Part shown: positions 7,951 through 17,122 of the stretch, in pieces
Layout of the letters: each line of letters begins with the position of its first letter
How positions within the stretch are numbered: the stretch's first letter is position 1
NCBI GenBank assembly: GCA_963674625.2
Contig: CAXXXO010000004.1
Coordinates: 558,001 to 622,000 of the forward strand
Source of the DNA: JALHFZ01 sp963674625
GTDB taxonomy: Bacteria; Synergistota; Synergistia; Synergistales; Aminobacteriaceae
Reading direction: 5' to 3'
Length of the DNA stretch: 64,000 bases
Made by a program: the position numbers and the translations under genes
The notes under the pieces: model-generated
Told to the model about the DNA's origin: nothing
The model's input: the letters and a program-made list of their open reading frames with translations, nothing else
Databases searched by the model: none

Positions 7951-9831
7951 ATGAAAAGATCCGAATCAATCCGCAATATCGCAATTATAGCCCACATTGA
8001 CCACGGCAAGACAACCCTTATCGATTCTATTTTCCGGGCCGCCCAGGCGTTTCGGGAACACGCCCAGATCGAAGAGCGGTTCATGGACAACAACGAGCTT
8101 GAGCGGGAAAAGGGAATCACCATCCGCGCCAAGCACTGCACCGTGGAATGGAAGGGCTACCGAATCAATATCATCGATACCCCCGGACACGCGGACTTTT
8201 CCGGCGAGGTGGAGCGCATTCTCTCCACCGTCGACTCCGTGCTGCTTCTCGTGGACGCCGGAGAAGGCCCCATGCCCCAGACCCGGTATGTCCTCTCCCA
8301 CGCCCTGAAGATGGGACTGAAGCCCATAGTCTACATAAACAAGGTGGACAGGAAAGAAGCCGATCCCCTCATGGCCCTCAACGCAACCTTCGATCTCTTC
8401 TTCGAGCTTGGCGCCACGGACGAGCAGGCCGAATTTCCCGTTCTCTACGGTTCGGGGCTGGCCGGATGGGCCGTGAACGAACTCGAGGAGATCGACGGCG
8501 GAGAATCCCGGGGGATGGATGCCCTCTTCGAAGCCATCATCAACCACGTAGACCCTCCCTCTGCCGATGAGGAATCTCCTTTCCAGATGCAGGTCAGCAC
8601 CCTTGCCTGGAATGAATACACCGGCCAGATGGGGTGCGGCAAAATCCTTGCCGGAACCCTGCGCAAGGGGGAAGATTTTCTCCGAACCGCCACCCGGTGG
8701 GAGGACCCCCATGACAGAGAAAACGAAAACTTCGTCATCACCGGGACCGAGGTAACGAAAGCCATCCATATCTATGTGACCCATGGCCTCGAGCGCCTCG
8801 AGGTTGAAGAGGCCGCAGCAGGGGATATCGTCTGGATCTCAGGACCGAAGGAGATCGGCATCGGCGACACCTTCTCCTCTCCCGAACTGGAGGGATTCCC
8901 CCTGCCTCCTCTCGATATAGAAGAACCCACCGTCTCCATGTTCTTTCTCGTGAACAACGGCCCTTTCTCCGGAAAAGAAGGGCAGGCCATCACTCTGCGG
9001 CAGCTGAAGGACCGCCTGACCCGGGAACTCCACGTAAACGTCTCCCTCCGCATGGAGGACCTCGGCCGTCCCGACGGCGTGAAGGTGTCCGGCCGGGGTG
9101 AGCTTCAGCTCGCCATCCTCATAGAGGAGATGCGCCGGGAGGGGATGGAACTGTGCGTCTCCAAGCCGGAGGTCATCACCGAGATCAGGGGAGAGCGGCT
9201 TCACGAGCCCATCGAGGATCTGGTGGTGGACATCCCCGAGGAGTACCAGGGGGTCGTTTTTGAAAAACTCTCCCGGCGCAAGGCCCGGGTCAGGGAGATA
9301 CAGAATCTTCGAACCGGCCTGATGCGCATTTTCTTCACCGTGCCCACGAGAGGGCTGATCGGCTACAGGGGCGAATTTCTCACCGATACCCGGGGGCTCG
9401 GAATCATGTCCTCCCGGTTCTGCGGATACGCCCCCTGGGCAGGGGAGATCATCCCCCGCAACCGGGGCGCCCTCGTGAGCCTCGATTCCGGAGAGGCCAC
9501 AGGATACCAGCTCGAGAACCTGCAGGAGCGGGGAACCCTCTTCATCTCCCCCATGGACCCGATATACGCGGGGATGATCGTGGGCGAAAATTCCCGCCCC
9601 GGGGATATGCCCTGCAATCCCACAAAAAAGAAACAGGCCACAAACTACCGTGCCTCCACGAAGGAATTTACCACCAAGCTGGACGTGCCCCGGAAGATGA
9701 ACCTGGAAAAAGCCCTCGAGTGGATCGCCGAGGACGAACTTGTGGAGATCACGCCGAAATCCATCCGTCTCCGGAAACTTATCCTCGACGACGGGGAGCG
9801 GCGGAAGGCCGCGAAAAGGATCCCGGCCTAA
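7951..9831 (+). CDS. typA: Ribosome-binding GTPase TypA/BipA
   Basis: 626 residues with the complete translational-GTPase core: P-loop AHIDHGKTTL (about 13-22), switch I KGITIRAK, DTPGHADFSG and the NKVD specificity motif. EF-G-like domains III and V and the BipA-specific C-terminal domain follow. TypA binds the 70S ribosome at the EF-G site and helps late 50S assembly and stress adaptation. Length is typical. GGAGG lies 12 bases before the ATG at 7951. It is the only gene of its unit, ended by the hairpin at 9845-9875. Confidence 0.97.
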   Translation: MKRSESIRNIAIIAHIDHGKTTLIDSIFRAAQAFREHAQIEERFMDNNELEREKGITIRAKHCTVEWKGYRINIIDTPGHADFSGEVERILSTVDSVLLLVDAGEGPMPQTRYVLSHALKMGLKPIVYINKVDRKEADPLMALNATFDLFFELGATDEQAEFPVLYGSGLAGWAVNELEEIDGGESRGMDALFEAIINHVDPPSADEESPFQMQVSTLAWNEYTGQMGCGKILAGTLRKGEDFLRTATRWEDPHDRENENFVITGTEVTKAIHIYVTHGLERLEVEEAAAGDIVWISGPKEIGIGDTFSSPELEGFPLPPLDIEEPTVSMFFLVNNGPFSGKEGQAITLRQLKDRLTRELHVNVSLRMEDLGRPDGVKVSGRGELQLAILIEEMRREGMELCVSKPEVITEIRGERLHEPIEDLVVDIPEEYQGVVFEKLSRRKARVREIQNLRTGLMRIFFTVPTRGLIGYRGEFLTDTRGLGIMSSRFCGYAPWAGEIIPRNRGALVSLDSGEATGYQLENLQERGTLFISPMDPIYAGMIVGENSRPGDMPCNPTKKKQATNYRASTKEFTTKLDVPRKMNLEKALEWIAEDELVEITPKSIRLRKLILDDGERRKAAKRIPA

Positions 9832-9844
9832 ACCGATAAATTCA

Positions 9845-9875
9845 GAAGGCCTCTCCGCGGTTGGGAGAGGCCTTC
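9845..9875. terminator. Bidirectional terminator between typA and the kinase gene
   Basis: GAAGGCCTCTCC and GGAGAGGCCTTC form a 12-bp perfect stem with a 7-base loop, followed by TTCTATTTT on the plus strand. Confidence 0.8.
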
Positions 9876-9877
9876 TT

Positions 9878-11020
9878 CTATTTTCTTCTTCCATTGAAGG
9901 GAATCGTGAGGGAGACGACGGTGCCCTTTTCGGGCTCGCTGACGATGGAAAGCTCCCCCCCGATCATCTGCGCCCTGGCCTCCATGTTCATCAGCCCCCA
10001 GGAACCCCGGGCAGGGGCCTCTTTGCGTTCTTTTTCCACATCGAACCCGACTCCGTCGTCCGCCACCTTCGCCCTCAGGAAATCGGTTCCGATGCTCACG
10101 GCGATGCGCACTTTCCGGGCGCGGCCGCTCTTTACGGCGTTCATGACGGCCTGCTGAATGATTTTGAACACGGCGGTCCGAAGGGGAAGGGAAAGGGTGT
10201 CCGACCGCCCCTCGACGGCATACCGGATCTCGGTGCCTTTGAAGCTGCCAGACTGGGAAGCGAGCCTGCTCAGGGCGACGTCCAGACCTTCTTTCAATCC
10301 CGACGGGTTGAGCTGAAAAAGAAATGAGCGGAAGTCGGATAACGCGCCGGCGAGGTTTTCTCTGCTTCGGGCGAGCTCCTCCCGGGCCTTTTCGAAATCG
10401 TTCCTCGAAAGATATTCACTGGCAAGATCCATCATGAGGCCCGTGGCGGAAAAGTTCTGAATAGGGCCGTCGTGAAGCTCCCGCGCAAAGGAAATGCTTT
10501 CCCGTTCGGCAAGCCGGAGGCCTGCGGAAATATCCTCCTGCTCGGGGGAAAGATTTATCGCCAAATCGTCCGAGAGGTCGAACCGGAGCATGTTGAGTGC
10601 CACCCGGAACCGGTTGCCCATCTCCTCGCTTCGGGCGATCAGCTTTTCGCTCCGGCGCTCCTCCCGGGCAAGATCTTCCCGCTGGCCGGCGAGGAACTTC
10701 TCCCGCTCTTCCCAGGCCCCCCTGGCTTTCATGAGGCCCATGGCTTTTTCATAGGCTTCTTTTTCGACCTGTTCGTTGCCCCTGCGGCTGGCGGCGAGAA
10801 GTTCGAGGCGGGAATTTCTGTATTCTCTCTCCGCCCTGTCGACGGAGGCGATAACGTCTTCTATCTCCCTCTGCAGTGCCTCCCGGCGGGAACGGACTTC
10901 AGCGAGGCGCTGCCGTTCATCTTCGCGCAGGGCTGAAATACTGTCGATGCTGAACTGAAGGGACTCGCTGACCTTATCCTGTATTTCCTTGAGCCGAAGG
11001 GCAAAATCCTCAGCAGGCAC
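9878..11020 (-). CDS. Cytosolic DegS-like sensor histidine kinase
   Basis: A soluble kinase of about 380 residues: a long charged coiled coil (about 10-170), a HisKA_3 dimerisation box with the phospho-acceptor His in ARELHDGPIQNF, and a HATPase_c domain with QAVMNAV (N box), DDGVGF and GLMNMEARA (G boxes). There are no membrane segments, so like DegS it should sense an internal signal. No response regulator lies beside it. The GTG at 11020 is preferred because GGGAGG lies upstream; a TTG at 11110 would add 30 residues without a ribosome site. HisKA_3 kinases normally signal to NarL/LuxR-type regulators. Confidence 0.87.
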   Translation of the reverse strand: MPAEDFALRLKEIQDKVSESLQFSIDSISALREDERQRLAEVRSRREALQREIEDVIASVDRAEREYRNSRLELLAASRRGNEQVEKEAYEKAMGLMKARGAWEEREKFLAGQREDLAREERRSEKLIARSEEMGNRFRVALNMLRFDLSDDLAINLSPEQEDISAGLRLAERESISFARELHDGPIQNFSATGLMMDLASEYLSRNDFEKAREELARSRENLAGALSDFRSFLFQLNPSGLKEGLDVALSRLASQSGSFKGTEIRYAVEGRSDTLSLPLRTAVFKIIQQAVMNAVKSGRARKVRIAVSIGTDFLRAKVADDGVGFDVEKERKEAPARGSWGLMNMEARAQMIGGELSIVSEPEKGTVVSLTIPFNGRRK

Positions 11021-11164
11021 TCTTGAAACCTCCCATCCTGCGCAGACAGGTATATTTTCCAGATCATTGTAACTTTTAATCCTGCCGGTGGCAATTCCCG
11101 ACGCCTTCAATTTTTTCCGAAACAGGATACAATAGGCGAATACTGTTTTATGGAGGAATGTCCC

Positions 11165-12346
11165 GTGATCGCCGCCCTTATGCTCGGCTGGGCCGTGCTC
11201 TACGCCGACCGCACATCCCTGTACCCTCTTCTCTCGGTTATCGCCCGAACGCTGAACATCAGTTCCGCCCAGGCGGGGGCCATCACAAGCGCATACTTTC
11301 TTTTTTACGTTCTTCTGCAGATCCCCAGCGGATTCGCGGCGGACCGGTGGGGGACGAGACGGGTGCTGCTCGTCATGTTTTCGATATCAGGCCTGGGTAT
11401 TTTCGGCCTGGGTCTTTTCGGAACATCCTTCCCGCTTCTGCTCCTTTTCTCGGCCCTTCACGGACTCGGGGCCGGGGCCTACTATCCATGCTCCTTCGCC
11501 ACCATGCTCGCCACGGTCCCCCCGGAAAAACGAGGGATAAGCTCGGGGCTGATCGGCATGGGGATGGCATTCGGCATCCTCGGCGGCATGGCCATGAGCG
11601 GGCCTGTCTACGAGTTTTTCGGAAGCTACCGGGCGCCTTTTCTTCTTCTCACGGTTCCCACGGTCCTCATGATTTTCTTCTTCCTGAAAAAGCTTCCCGA
11701 CGTGCGAAGCGCCGCTTCCCCCTCATGGGAAATCTACAAAAGGCTTTTCCGCGACCGGGATCTCTGGAAGATCAATCTCGCCACCTTCACCTCCCTCTAC
11801 GGGTTCTGGGTCGCCGCCACCTGGGGTCCCACATTCCTTCAGGCGGAGCGCAGCTTCTCCCTTTCCAAATCAGGACTTTACACTGGCCTGATCGCCCTGA
11901 CGGCACTGCCCGGAGGGGTCCTCTGGGGACGCCTCTCCGACAGACTGGGCAGAAAGAAGATCGCCCTCTCGGTGCTTCCCGTCAGCGCAGCCGCCCTTTT
12001 TCTCTTCACCCGGGCCGAAACTCCGGCGCAGATCATCGCCGTGCTCCTCTTCTTCGGGCTTTTCAGCAACACGGCCTTCTCTCCCATCGCCGTCTCATGG
12101 GTGGGAGACATCGTCAGCCGCAGACACCCCGGCTCCATGGGGGCCGCCGTGGGCTTCTTCAACGGAACGATCATGTTCTCAGCCGTGGTCGCCCCGGTCA
12201 TCTCGGGCATGCTCAGGGACATGACCGGATCTCTCGTTCCGGCGATCCTTCTGGGACCTGTGCTCATGGCGGGGGGCAGCCTTCTTCTTTTCTTTACCCC
12301 CGAAGGAGCGGCTTCCCCTGCAGACACTGCGGAATCCAAAAATTGA
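11165..12346 (+). CDS. MFS transporter (organic anion / sugar-acid type)
   Basis: A major-facilitator protein of about 393 residues with 12 hydrophobic segments, DRWGTRR after TM2, RLSDRLGRKK in the central loop and an even two-half layout. It looks closest to the anion:cation symporter / hexuronate group, so a carboxylate substrate is plausible but unproven. The GTG at 11165 is favoured: GGAGGA lies seven bases upstream, while the ATG at 11150 overlaps that site and has none of its own. TACAAT at 11128-11133 may be the -10 element. gpsA follows 16 bases after the stop, so the two may be cotranscribed. Confidence 0.85.
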   Translation: MIAALMLGWAVLYADRTSLYPLLSVIARTLNISSAQAGAITSAYFLFYVLLQIPSGFAADRWGTRRVLLVMFSISGLGIFGLGLFGTSFPLLLLFSALHGLGAGAYYPCSFATMLATVPPEKRGISSGLIGMGMAFGILGGMAMSGPVYEFFGSYRAPFLLLTVPTVLMIFFFLKKLPDVRSAASPSWEIYKRLFRDRDLWKINLATFTSLYGFWVAATWGPTFLQAERSFSLSKSGLYTGLIALTALPGGVLWGRLSDRLGRKKIALSVLPVSAAALFLFTRAETPAQIIAVLLFFGLFSNTAFSPIAVSWVGDIVSRRHPGSMGAAVGFFNGTIMFSAVVAPVISGMLRDMTGSLVPAILLGPVLMAGGSLLLFFTPEGAASPADTAESKN

Positions 12347-12362
12347 AAAGGAGGAATCACCC

Positions 12363-13409
12363 ATGGCGGACGTGACCATTTTCGGAGCCGGAAGCTGGGG
12401 AACCGCGCTGGCGGTTTCGGCGGCAAGAAACGGAAGTTCCGTTCTGCTCTGGTGCCGGCGGGCGGAACAGGCACGGGCAATCAATGCCTCTGCCCGCAAC
12501 CCGGACTATCTCTCCTCCGTCCTTCTTCCCGGGAGTGTGACCGCCACGGACGACCCGGAGGAAGGAGCCCTCTTCTCCCACTATTGGATATTTGCCCTTC
12601 CCACCCAGTCCATTCGGAGCTTCCTCCCCCGCCTCTCCCCCTGCTGCAATTCCCGGACGGAAATATGCAACGTTGCCAAGGGGATCGAAATCTCCACGGG
12701 GAAGCGGATCAGCGAGATCGTGGGTGAACTGCTTCCGGAAGGGCGGTATTCCGTCCTCTCGGGGCCGAGCTTCGCCAGGGAGGTGGCCGAAGGCCTTCCC
12801 ACGGCGGTCACCGTGGCCTCAAATAACCGGGGATCAGCCCTCTTCTGGCAGTCCCGGCTGAACACCTCCAGGCTTCGCATCTATACCGCCTCGGACGTGC
12901 CGGGTACGGAGGTGGGAGGGGCCGTGAAAAACGTCATGGCCATCGCCTCGGGAATGGCCTCCGCCCTGTCTCTGGGCGACAACGCCAGGGCCGCCCTCGT
13001 CAGCCGCGGCCTGGCCGAGATCATGCGGTTCGGAAAGCTTCTCGGCGCCCATCCCCTTACCCTCGCGGGGCTTGCGGGGATGGGAGACCTCGTCCTTACC
13101 TGCTACAGCAGCCAGTCCCGGAATTTCCGCCTCGGAGAGGCCCTCGGCCGGGGGCTTACCCTCGAGGAAGCGAAAAAGGAGATCGGCGAGGTGGCGGAGG
13201 GGGCCTTCACGGTGCGGGCCGTGGTGGATGCGGCAAGGAAGCTGGAAGTCGATCTTCCCATTTCCGAGGGGGTCTGCCGGCTTCTCTATGAAGGGACCTC
13301 CCCCAGGGAGGAGCTGGAAAAACTCATGGCCCGGGACCCGAAGCCGGAGTACTCTCCGGGTCTGCTGTGGGACCCTCTCGGTTGTTCCCAAGGGGAAAGT
13401 AGGGTATAA
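12363..13409 (+). CDS. gpsA: Glycerol-3-phosphate dehydrogenase [NAD(P)+]
   Basis: 348 residues making sn-glycerol 3-phosphate from dihydroxyacetone phosphate for phospholipid synthesis. Visible: the dinucleotide-binding GAGSWGTAL (8-16), VAKGIE, LSGPSFAREVAEGLPTA, the catalytic-lysine region GGAVKNVMAIASG, and GLAGMGDLVLTC in the C-terminal helical domain. Length and motif order are normal. A strong AAAGGAGG site precedes the ATG. The last codons contain a promoter -10 element for the ferredoxin gene. Confidence 0.96.
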   Translation: MADVTIFGAGSWGTALAVSAARNGSSVLLWCRRAEQARAINASARNPDYLSSVLLPGSVTATDDPEEGALFSHYWIFALPTQSIRSFLPRLSPCCNSRTEICNVAKGIEISTGKRISEIVGELLPEGRYSVLSGPSFAREVAEGLPTAVTVASNNRGSALFWQSRLNTSRLRIYTASDVPGTEVGGAVKNVMAIASGMASALSLGDNARAALVSRGLAEIMRFGKLLGAHPLTLAGLAGMGDLVLTCYSSQSRNFRLGEALGRGLTLEEAKKEIGEVAEGAFTVRAVVDAARKLEVDLPISEGVCRLLYEGTSPREELEKLMARDPKPEYSPGLLWDPLGCSQGESRV

Positions 13410-13410
13410 T
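13382..13410 (+). promoter_or_regulatory. Promoter of the ferredoxin gene
   Basis: TTGTTC, a 17-base spacer and a perfect TATAAT at 13405-13410, overlapping the stop codon of gpsA and about 48 bases before the ferredoxin ATG. Confidence 0.6.
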
Positions 13411-13457
13411 CCGGACCGTTGAAGTCTGTTCGAACTTTTTTCGAGGAGGAATGTCAT

Positions 13458-13631
13458 ATGGCAAAGGCAGTAGTGGACAAAGAGACATGCATTGGCTGCG
13501 AAACGTGCGTAGGGACCTGTCCCGTGGAGGCCATCTCCATGGTCGACGGCAAAGCCGAAGTTGACCAGGGAACGTGCATCGAGTGCGGCAGCTGTGTTCC
13601 CGTGTGCCCGGTGGAAGCCATCTCCCAGTAA
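13458..13631 (+). CDS. 2[4Fe-4S] ferredoxin
   Basis: A 57-residue clostridial-type ferredoxin with two four-cysteine sites, CIGCETCVGTCP and CIECGSCVPVCP, arranged symmetrically. It carries low-potential electrons between oxidoreductases, hydrogenases and other anaerobic enzymes in the cytosol. A shorter ATG with GAGGAGGA upstream was chosen over an in-frame upstream start at 13419. It has its own promoter and a UUCG-capped terminator, which suggests strong, single-gene expression. Confidence 0.97.
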   Translation: MAKAVVDKETCIGCETCVGTCPVEAISMVDGKAEVDQGTCIECGSCVPVCPVEAISQ

Positions 13632-13660
13632 TTTCCGGCGGAAGGCTTTTGATCGACAAT

Positions 13661-13697
13661 GCCCCTTTCGGCTTCGGCCGGAAGGGGCTGTTGTTTT
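13661..13697 (+). terminator. Terminator of the ferredoxin gene
   Basis: GCCCCTTTCGGC and GCCGGAAGGGGC form a near-perfect 12-bp stem capped by a TTCG tetraloop, followed by TTGTTTTT. Confidence 0.88.
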
Positions 13698-13720
13698 TCT
13701 GCATCCCTGCGGGGTATAAT
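13691..13720 (+). promoter_or_regulatory. Promoter of the diguanylate cyclase gene
   Basis: TTGTTT (13691-13696), an 18-base spacer and TATAAT (13715-13720). The -35 box overlaps the T tract of the ferredoxin terminator. Confidence 0.55.
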
Positions 13721-13755
13721 CATTGCTTGAAAAAAACAACAGCAAGGAGGACTCA

Positions 13756-14790
13756 ATGTCCCGCTTTCCCCTCCTCTCCCGTTCTCCCGAAAAGGAGCTT
13801 CCGGCCCTTCGAATTCTCTCGATCATCACCGCTGGCTGGTTTTTCGTCTCCGGCGCGGCGGATGTCTTTATGGGGTTTGTGCTTCTGGCAATCCTCGACT
13901 TTTTTTTCGCCTTTCTCTTTCTTTATTTCCGATGGCGAATGGAGACTCTTTCCCTCTCCGCGATCCGGGGGTTTCTTCCGCCCCTTCTCCTCTTTCTGAA
14001 CCTCCTCCCCCTGGGAGCCTCCTTTCTCGAGGCGAATCTCGAAATTCTGCTCCTTCGCCATATTGTGACCCTCCTTGGATCGGGAATCTACATGGAATTC
14101 CGGCCGAGGGACGTTTTTTTCACCTATATGGGGATCAACGCCTTCGCCTTCGGAGGTTCTTTTCTCCTCGCCGGCGAACTCCGGAACGGGATGATCAACC
14201 TCGCCATCTGCTATTTCTTCATTCTCTCGTCCATGCTTTTTTTCTCCCTTCTCCAGCGAAAAAAATCCCTGGAAATCGCCTCTCTCTTCCTCTCCCAGAG
14301 GAAGGCCCGGGACCTGGCCCTGCGGGACCCCCTCACGGGGCTCTTCAACCGCCGGCTTTTCGACGAAGTACTCGCTGATCTCCTGGGCGCGGGAAAGGAC
14401 GTGACCCTCTTTCTGCTCGACCTCGACGACTTCAAAACAATCAACGACACCCAGGGGCATCCCGAAGGGGACCGGGCGCTGAAAAGCCTTGCCGACTGCA
14501 TGGAACGGGTGATCCGCAAGGGTGATACCGCCGCACGGATCGGAGGGGACGAATTTGCCGTCCTTCTTCCGGAATGCCCGGACAAAAACGGGCGGGTCAT
14601 CGCCGAAAACCTCTGCCGGCAAGCCCGTCTTTGTACTCCACCTCTTTCCGTCTCCATCGGGATGGTCCATATCGACGGAGGAACTGAACCGAAAGAGGCA
14701 TTTCTCCTGGCAGACCGGGCTCTCTATGCCGCAAAGACCGGAGGAAAGGGGCGGGTCATGAGCGCCCCTGCCGCAGCGGCGGCAGACTGA
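13756..14790 (+). CDS. Membrane-bound diguanylate cyclase (GGDEF)
   Basis: 344 residues: six or so membrane helices (about 15-175) followed by a complete GGDEF domain (about 185-335) starting DPLTGLFNRR. The catalytic RIGGDEFAVLLPE is intact, and an RxxD inhibitory site (RKGD) stands five residues before it, so c-di-GMP synthesis with product inhibition is expected. No other sensory domain is recognisable; the membrane part may sense envelope or ligand signals. AAGGAGG precedes the ATG at 13756. Confidence 0.93.
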   Translation: MSRFPLLSRSPEKELPALRILSIITAGWFFVSGAADVFMGFVLLAILDFFFAFLFLYFRWRMETLSLSAIRGFLPPLLLFLNLLPLGASFLEANLEILLLRHIVTLLGSGIYMEFRPRDVFFTYMGINAFAFGGSFLLAGELRNGMINLAICYFFILSSMLFFSLLQRKKSLEIASLFLSQRKARDLALRDPLTGLFNRRLFDEVLADLLGAGKDVTLFLLDLDDFKTINDTQGHPEGDRALKSLADCMERVIRKGDTAARIGGDEFAVLLPECPDKNGRVIAENLCRQARLCTPPLSVSIGMVHIDGGTEPKEAFLLADRALYAAKTGGKGRVMSAPAAAAAD

Positions 14791-14825
14791 GAAGGAAGAA
14801 TCCCGGGCAGTCCGGAAGGAGATCC

Positions 14826-15986
14826 ATGGACAGGCATATCCTTTCTCTGATCGTCATCAATATCGCCATTTACTCCTATTCAAACGCCTTCTTCTTCCTG
14901 GCTCCCCATCTGGCGGCCCGGGGGTATACGGCCGCATCGGCGGGTATTCTCGTGGGGGCCTTCTATGCCGCCACCACCGCTGTCCGCCCCCTCGGGGGGT
15001 GGATCACAGAACGGGCGGGAGTGCGCCGAAGCATGATCTGTTCCGCCCTTCTCTGCCTCGCCTGCGCCATTGCCCTTCAGCTATGGGAGGGTCCCCTCCC
15101 CTGGTTCGTAGGGCTTCGGATCGTCATGGGCGTGGGGTACAGCATTTTCATGGTCGCCCTCACCACCTACCAGGCCCTTTCGGTCTCGGAATCGAAACGG
15201 GGGCTGGCCTTCGTCCTCGTCTCCGTGGGAAGCCTCATCCCCATGTTCACAGTAGTCCCCCTCACCGACTACCTCGTCCGGAACGATCTGGGAAGGTTCT
15301 ATTATCTTCTTCCCATCGGAGCAGCTGCCCTCTCTCTCCTTCTCGCCCTCAGGCTTCATCCTGCCGGGGCGGACTTCCCCTCTTCCGACGGATCCCCCAT
15401 GAAATGGGGAAGCTACGGCGATCTCTTCCGGGATACTCCGGCGGCCAAAATCCTTTTCTCCTGCTTCTTCTTCGGCCTCTGCGACTCCTCCATCGTCTTC
15501 GTGGGGAACGTCTTTCTCGAACGAAATCTCGTCCCCTCGTGGTTTATCTTCTCCCTCGGAGGAGGGGCTCTTCTTATCCGCATCGCCGGCCGCAATTTCT
15601 TCAACAGGTACAGCCGCACCGCCTTTGCCGGGCCGTCTTTTCTGCTCATGGCCCTGTGTCTTCTCGGCGTCTCCATGGCGGAAAGCCCGGTCTCCCTGGT
15701 GGCCTGGGGCTTCTTTTACGGTCTCGGCATGGGCTTCGGCTATCCGGCTCACCTAGCCCTCACCGCCGACCTCGCCTCCCCTCATCTTCGGGCCAAGGCC
15801 TCGGCCCTGGTGCATTTTTCCATGGACCTGAGCTGGTTCCTTCTTCCCCTCTACATGGGGTTCGGATCCTCCCTCTTCGGAACACTGACTGCCTTTCGGC
15901 TCTTCGCCATCCTCTGCATCGCCGCGGCAGGGGTAGTGATATGGATGTGGCTTCCGGCGAAGAACTTGTCCCCGGGCAAGGGATAA
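14826..15986 (+). CDS. MFS transporter (YfcJ/YhhS-like)
   Basis: 386 residues with 12 hydrophobic segments and a shortened central loop. It has the RPLGGWITERAGVRRSM loop 2-3 motif, GVGYSIFMVA in TM4-5 and GLGMGFGYPAHLALTA in the second half. This matches the small-molecule efflux branch of the MFS (YfcJ/YhhS/arabinose-efflux-like), but the substrate is unknown. AAGGAGAT precedes the ATG. It follows the GGDEF gene by 35 bases and could share its transcript. Confidence 0.85.
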   Translation: MDRHILSLIVINIAIYSYSNAFFFLAPHLAARGYTAASAGILVGAFYAATTAVRPLGGWITERAGVRRSMICSALLCLACAIALQLWEGPLPWFVGLRIVMGVGYSIFMVALTTYQALSVSESKRGLAFVLVSVGSLIPMFTVVPLTDYLVRNDLGRFYYLLPIGAAALSLLLALRLHPAGADFPSSDGSPMKWGSYGDLFRDTPAAKILFSCFFFGLCDSSIVFVGNVFLERNLVPSWFIFSLGGGALLIRIAGRNFFNRYSRTAFAGPSFLLMALCLLGVSMAESPVSLVAWGFFYGLGMGFGYPAHLALTADLASPHLRAKASALVHFSMDLSWFLLPLYMGFGSSLFGTLTAFRLFAILCIAAAGVVIWMWLPAKNLSPGKG

Positions 15987-16007
15987 AATCCCGGGAGAAA
16001 ACAGAAC

Positions 16008-16039
16008 AAAAAACGCCGGAGGCACTCAGCCCCCGGCGT
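16008..16039 (-). terminator. Terminator of the MBL-fold gene
   Basis: ACGCCGG (16013-16019) pairs with CCGGCGT (16033-16039); read on the minus strand the stem is followed by a six-T run. Confidence 0.7.
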
Positions 16040-16059
16040 GGATATCCTTTTGTGTACGG

Positions 16060-16794
16060 CTACTTCATTCTTCGAATCCGTACTTCGATGCCGCTGTCCT
16101 TCAGAAGGTTCTGCAGTTCCGAAGGATCGGTCTCTCCGTAGTGGTAGGGGTAGAGCACTTTCGGACGGAAGGCAAGGGCGGCGTCGGCCACCATCTCCGG
16201 GGTCATGGTATAGGGCAGGTTCATGGGAAGAAAGGCCACGTCGATGTCCTTCAGGGCCTTCATCTCGGGGGTATTTTCCGTATCCCCCGCCACGTAGAAG
16301 CGGGTGTCCCCGAAGGTGAGAATGTAGCCGTTGTGCTCACCCTTCGGATGGAAAGGTTTGCCCTTCTCCCGCTCGTGAAGGATATTGTAGGCGGGAACAG
16401 CCTCGATCCTGATGTCGAAGATCTCGACGGCTTCGCCGTTTTTCATCGCCTCTCCCTGTCCGAGCATTTGTTCGCTCACCTCGTTGAGAATGATGTCCGT
16501 ATCGGGGGTAACAATCAGGTCGAGAGCCGAGCGGTCGAGATGGTCGCGGTGTTCATGGGTTATCAGGACGACATCCGCCTTCGGCAGATGGGCATAATCG
16601 GCCACGGCGCTGTAGGGATCGATATGGATTACCCTTCCCTTATGGAAGAACATGAGTGTCCCGTGGCCGAGAAAGGTGACCTTCACCTCTCCCTCAGCGG
16701 TGGAAAAAGAATCAATCTCGAAGGGCTGGGCCGCTTCGGCGGAAGAAGCAAAAAAGAGGGCGGAAGCTGCAGCCAGGAAACAAACTTTCCTCAT
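16060..16794 (-). CDS. Exported MBL-fold metallohydrolase (UlaG-like)
   Basis: 244 residues: signal peptide (1-21) and a metallo-beta-lactamase fold with the zinc signature THEHRDHLD (about 79-87), YVAGDTENTPEM carrying the bridging Asp, and a final YPYHYGET His. It resembles UlaG/L-ascorbate-6-phosphate-lactonase-like proteins, but the signal peptide makes an extracytoplasmic hydrolase likely. The substrate is unknown. It is convergent with the MFS gene and has its own terminator. Confidence 0.85.
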   Translation of the reverse strand: MRKVCFLAAASALFFASSAEAAQPFEIDSFSTAEGEVKVTFLGHGTLMFFHKGRVIHIDPYSAVADYAHLPKADVVLITHEHRDHLDRSALDLIVTPDTDIILNEVSEQMLGQGEAMKNGEAVEIFDIRIEAVPAYNILHEREKGKPFHPKGEHNGYILTFGDTRFYVAGDTENTPEMKALKDIDVAFLPMNLPYTMTPEMVADAALAFRPKVLYPYHYGETDPSELQNLLKDSGIEVRIRRMK

Positions 16795-17122
16795 AATTCT
16801 GTAACTCCTTTCCGGATCAAGGGTCGAATCGCAGAAGAGTCATCAAAAGAGGAGACAATCTTCCTGTCCCTAGAATACCCGACCAACCAAAGCTGCAAAA
16901 CCTTGTCTTCAGGCCAATAAGTATGACATTAGGCATTCTTTATCACATATAATAACAGGATAGCATAACTTTCGAAAAGGATATATTTTTGCCGATAGAA
17001 TTTTTTTTTCCATGATGGTCCAGAATGGCCCCTTTTCTTCCTCCAACTGGATATGGACCTCACCGCCCGTCAAGAGTACCATGGCAGACAGGATGCAAAT
17101 TATCATGAAGGAGGTCGCTGTC
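16795..17122. other. 328-base intergenic region, possible promoter and leader
   Basis: No gene is supported here. ATGACA (16923-16928) and TATAAT (16948-16953) with a 19-base spacer could form a promoter for the downstream importer, leaving a leader of about 160 bases with a T-rich run near 16999. A few in-frame ATGs before 17123 lack ribosome sites. The base composition is lower in GC than the flanks. I could not recognise any riboswitch. Confidence 0.35.
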
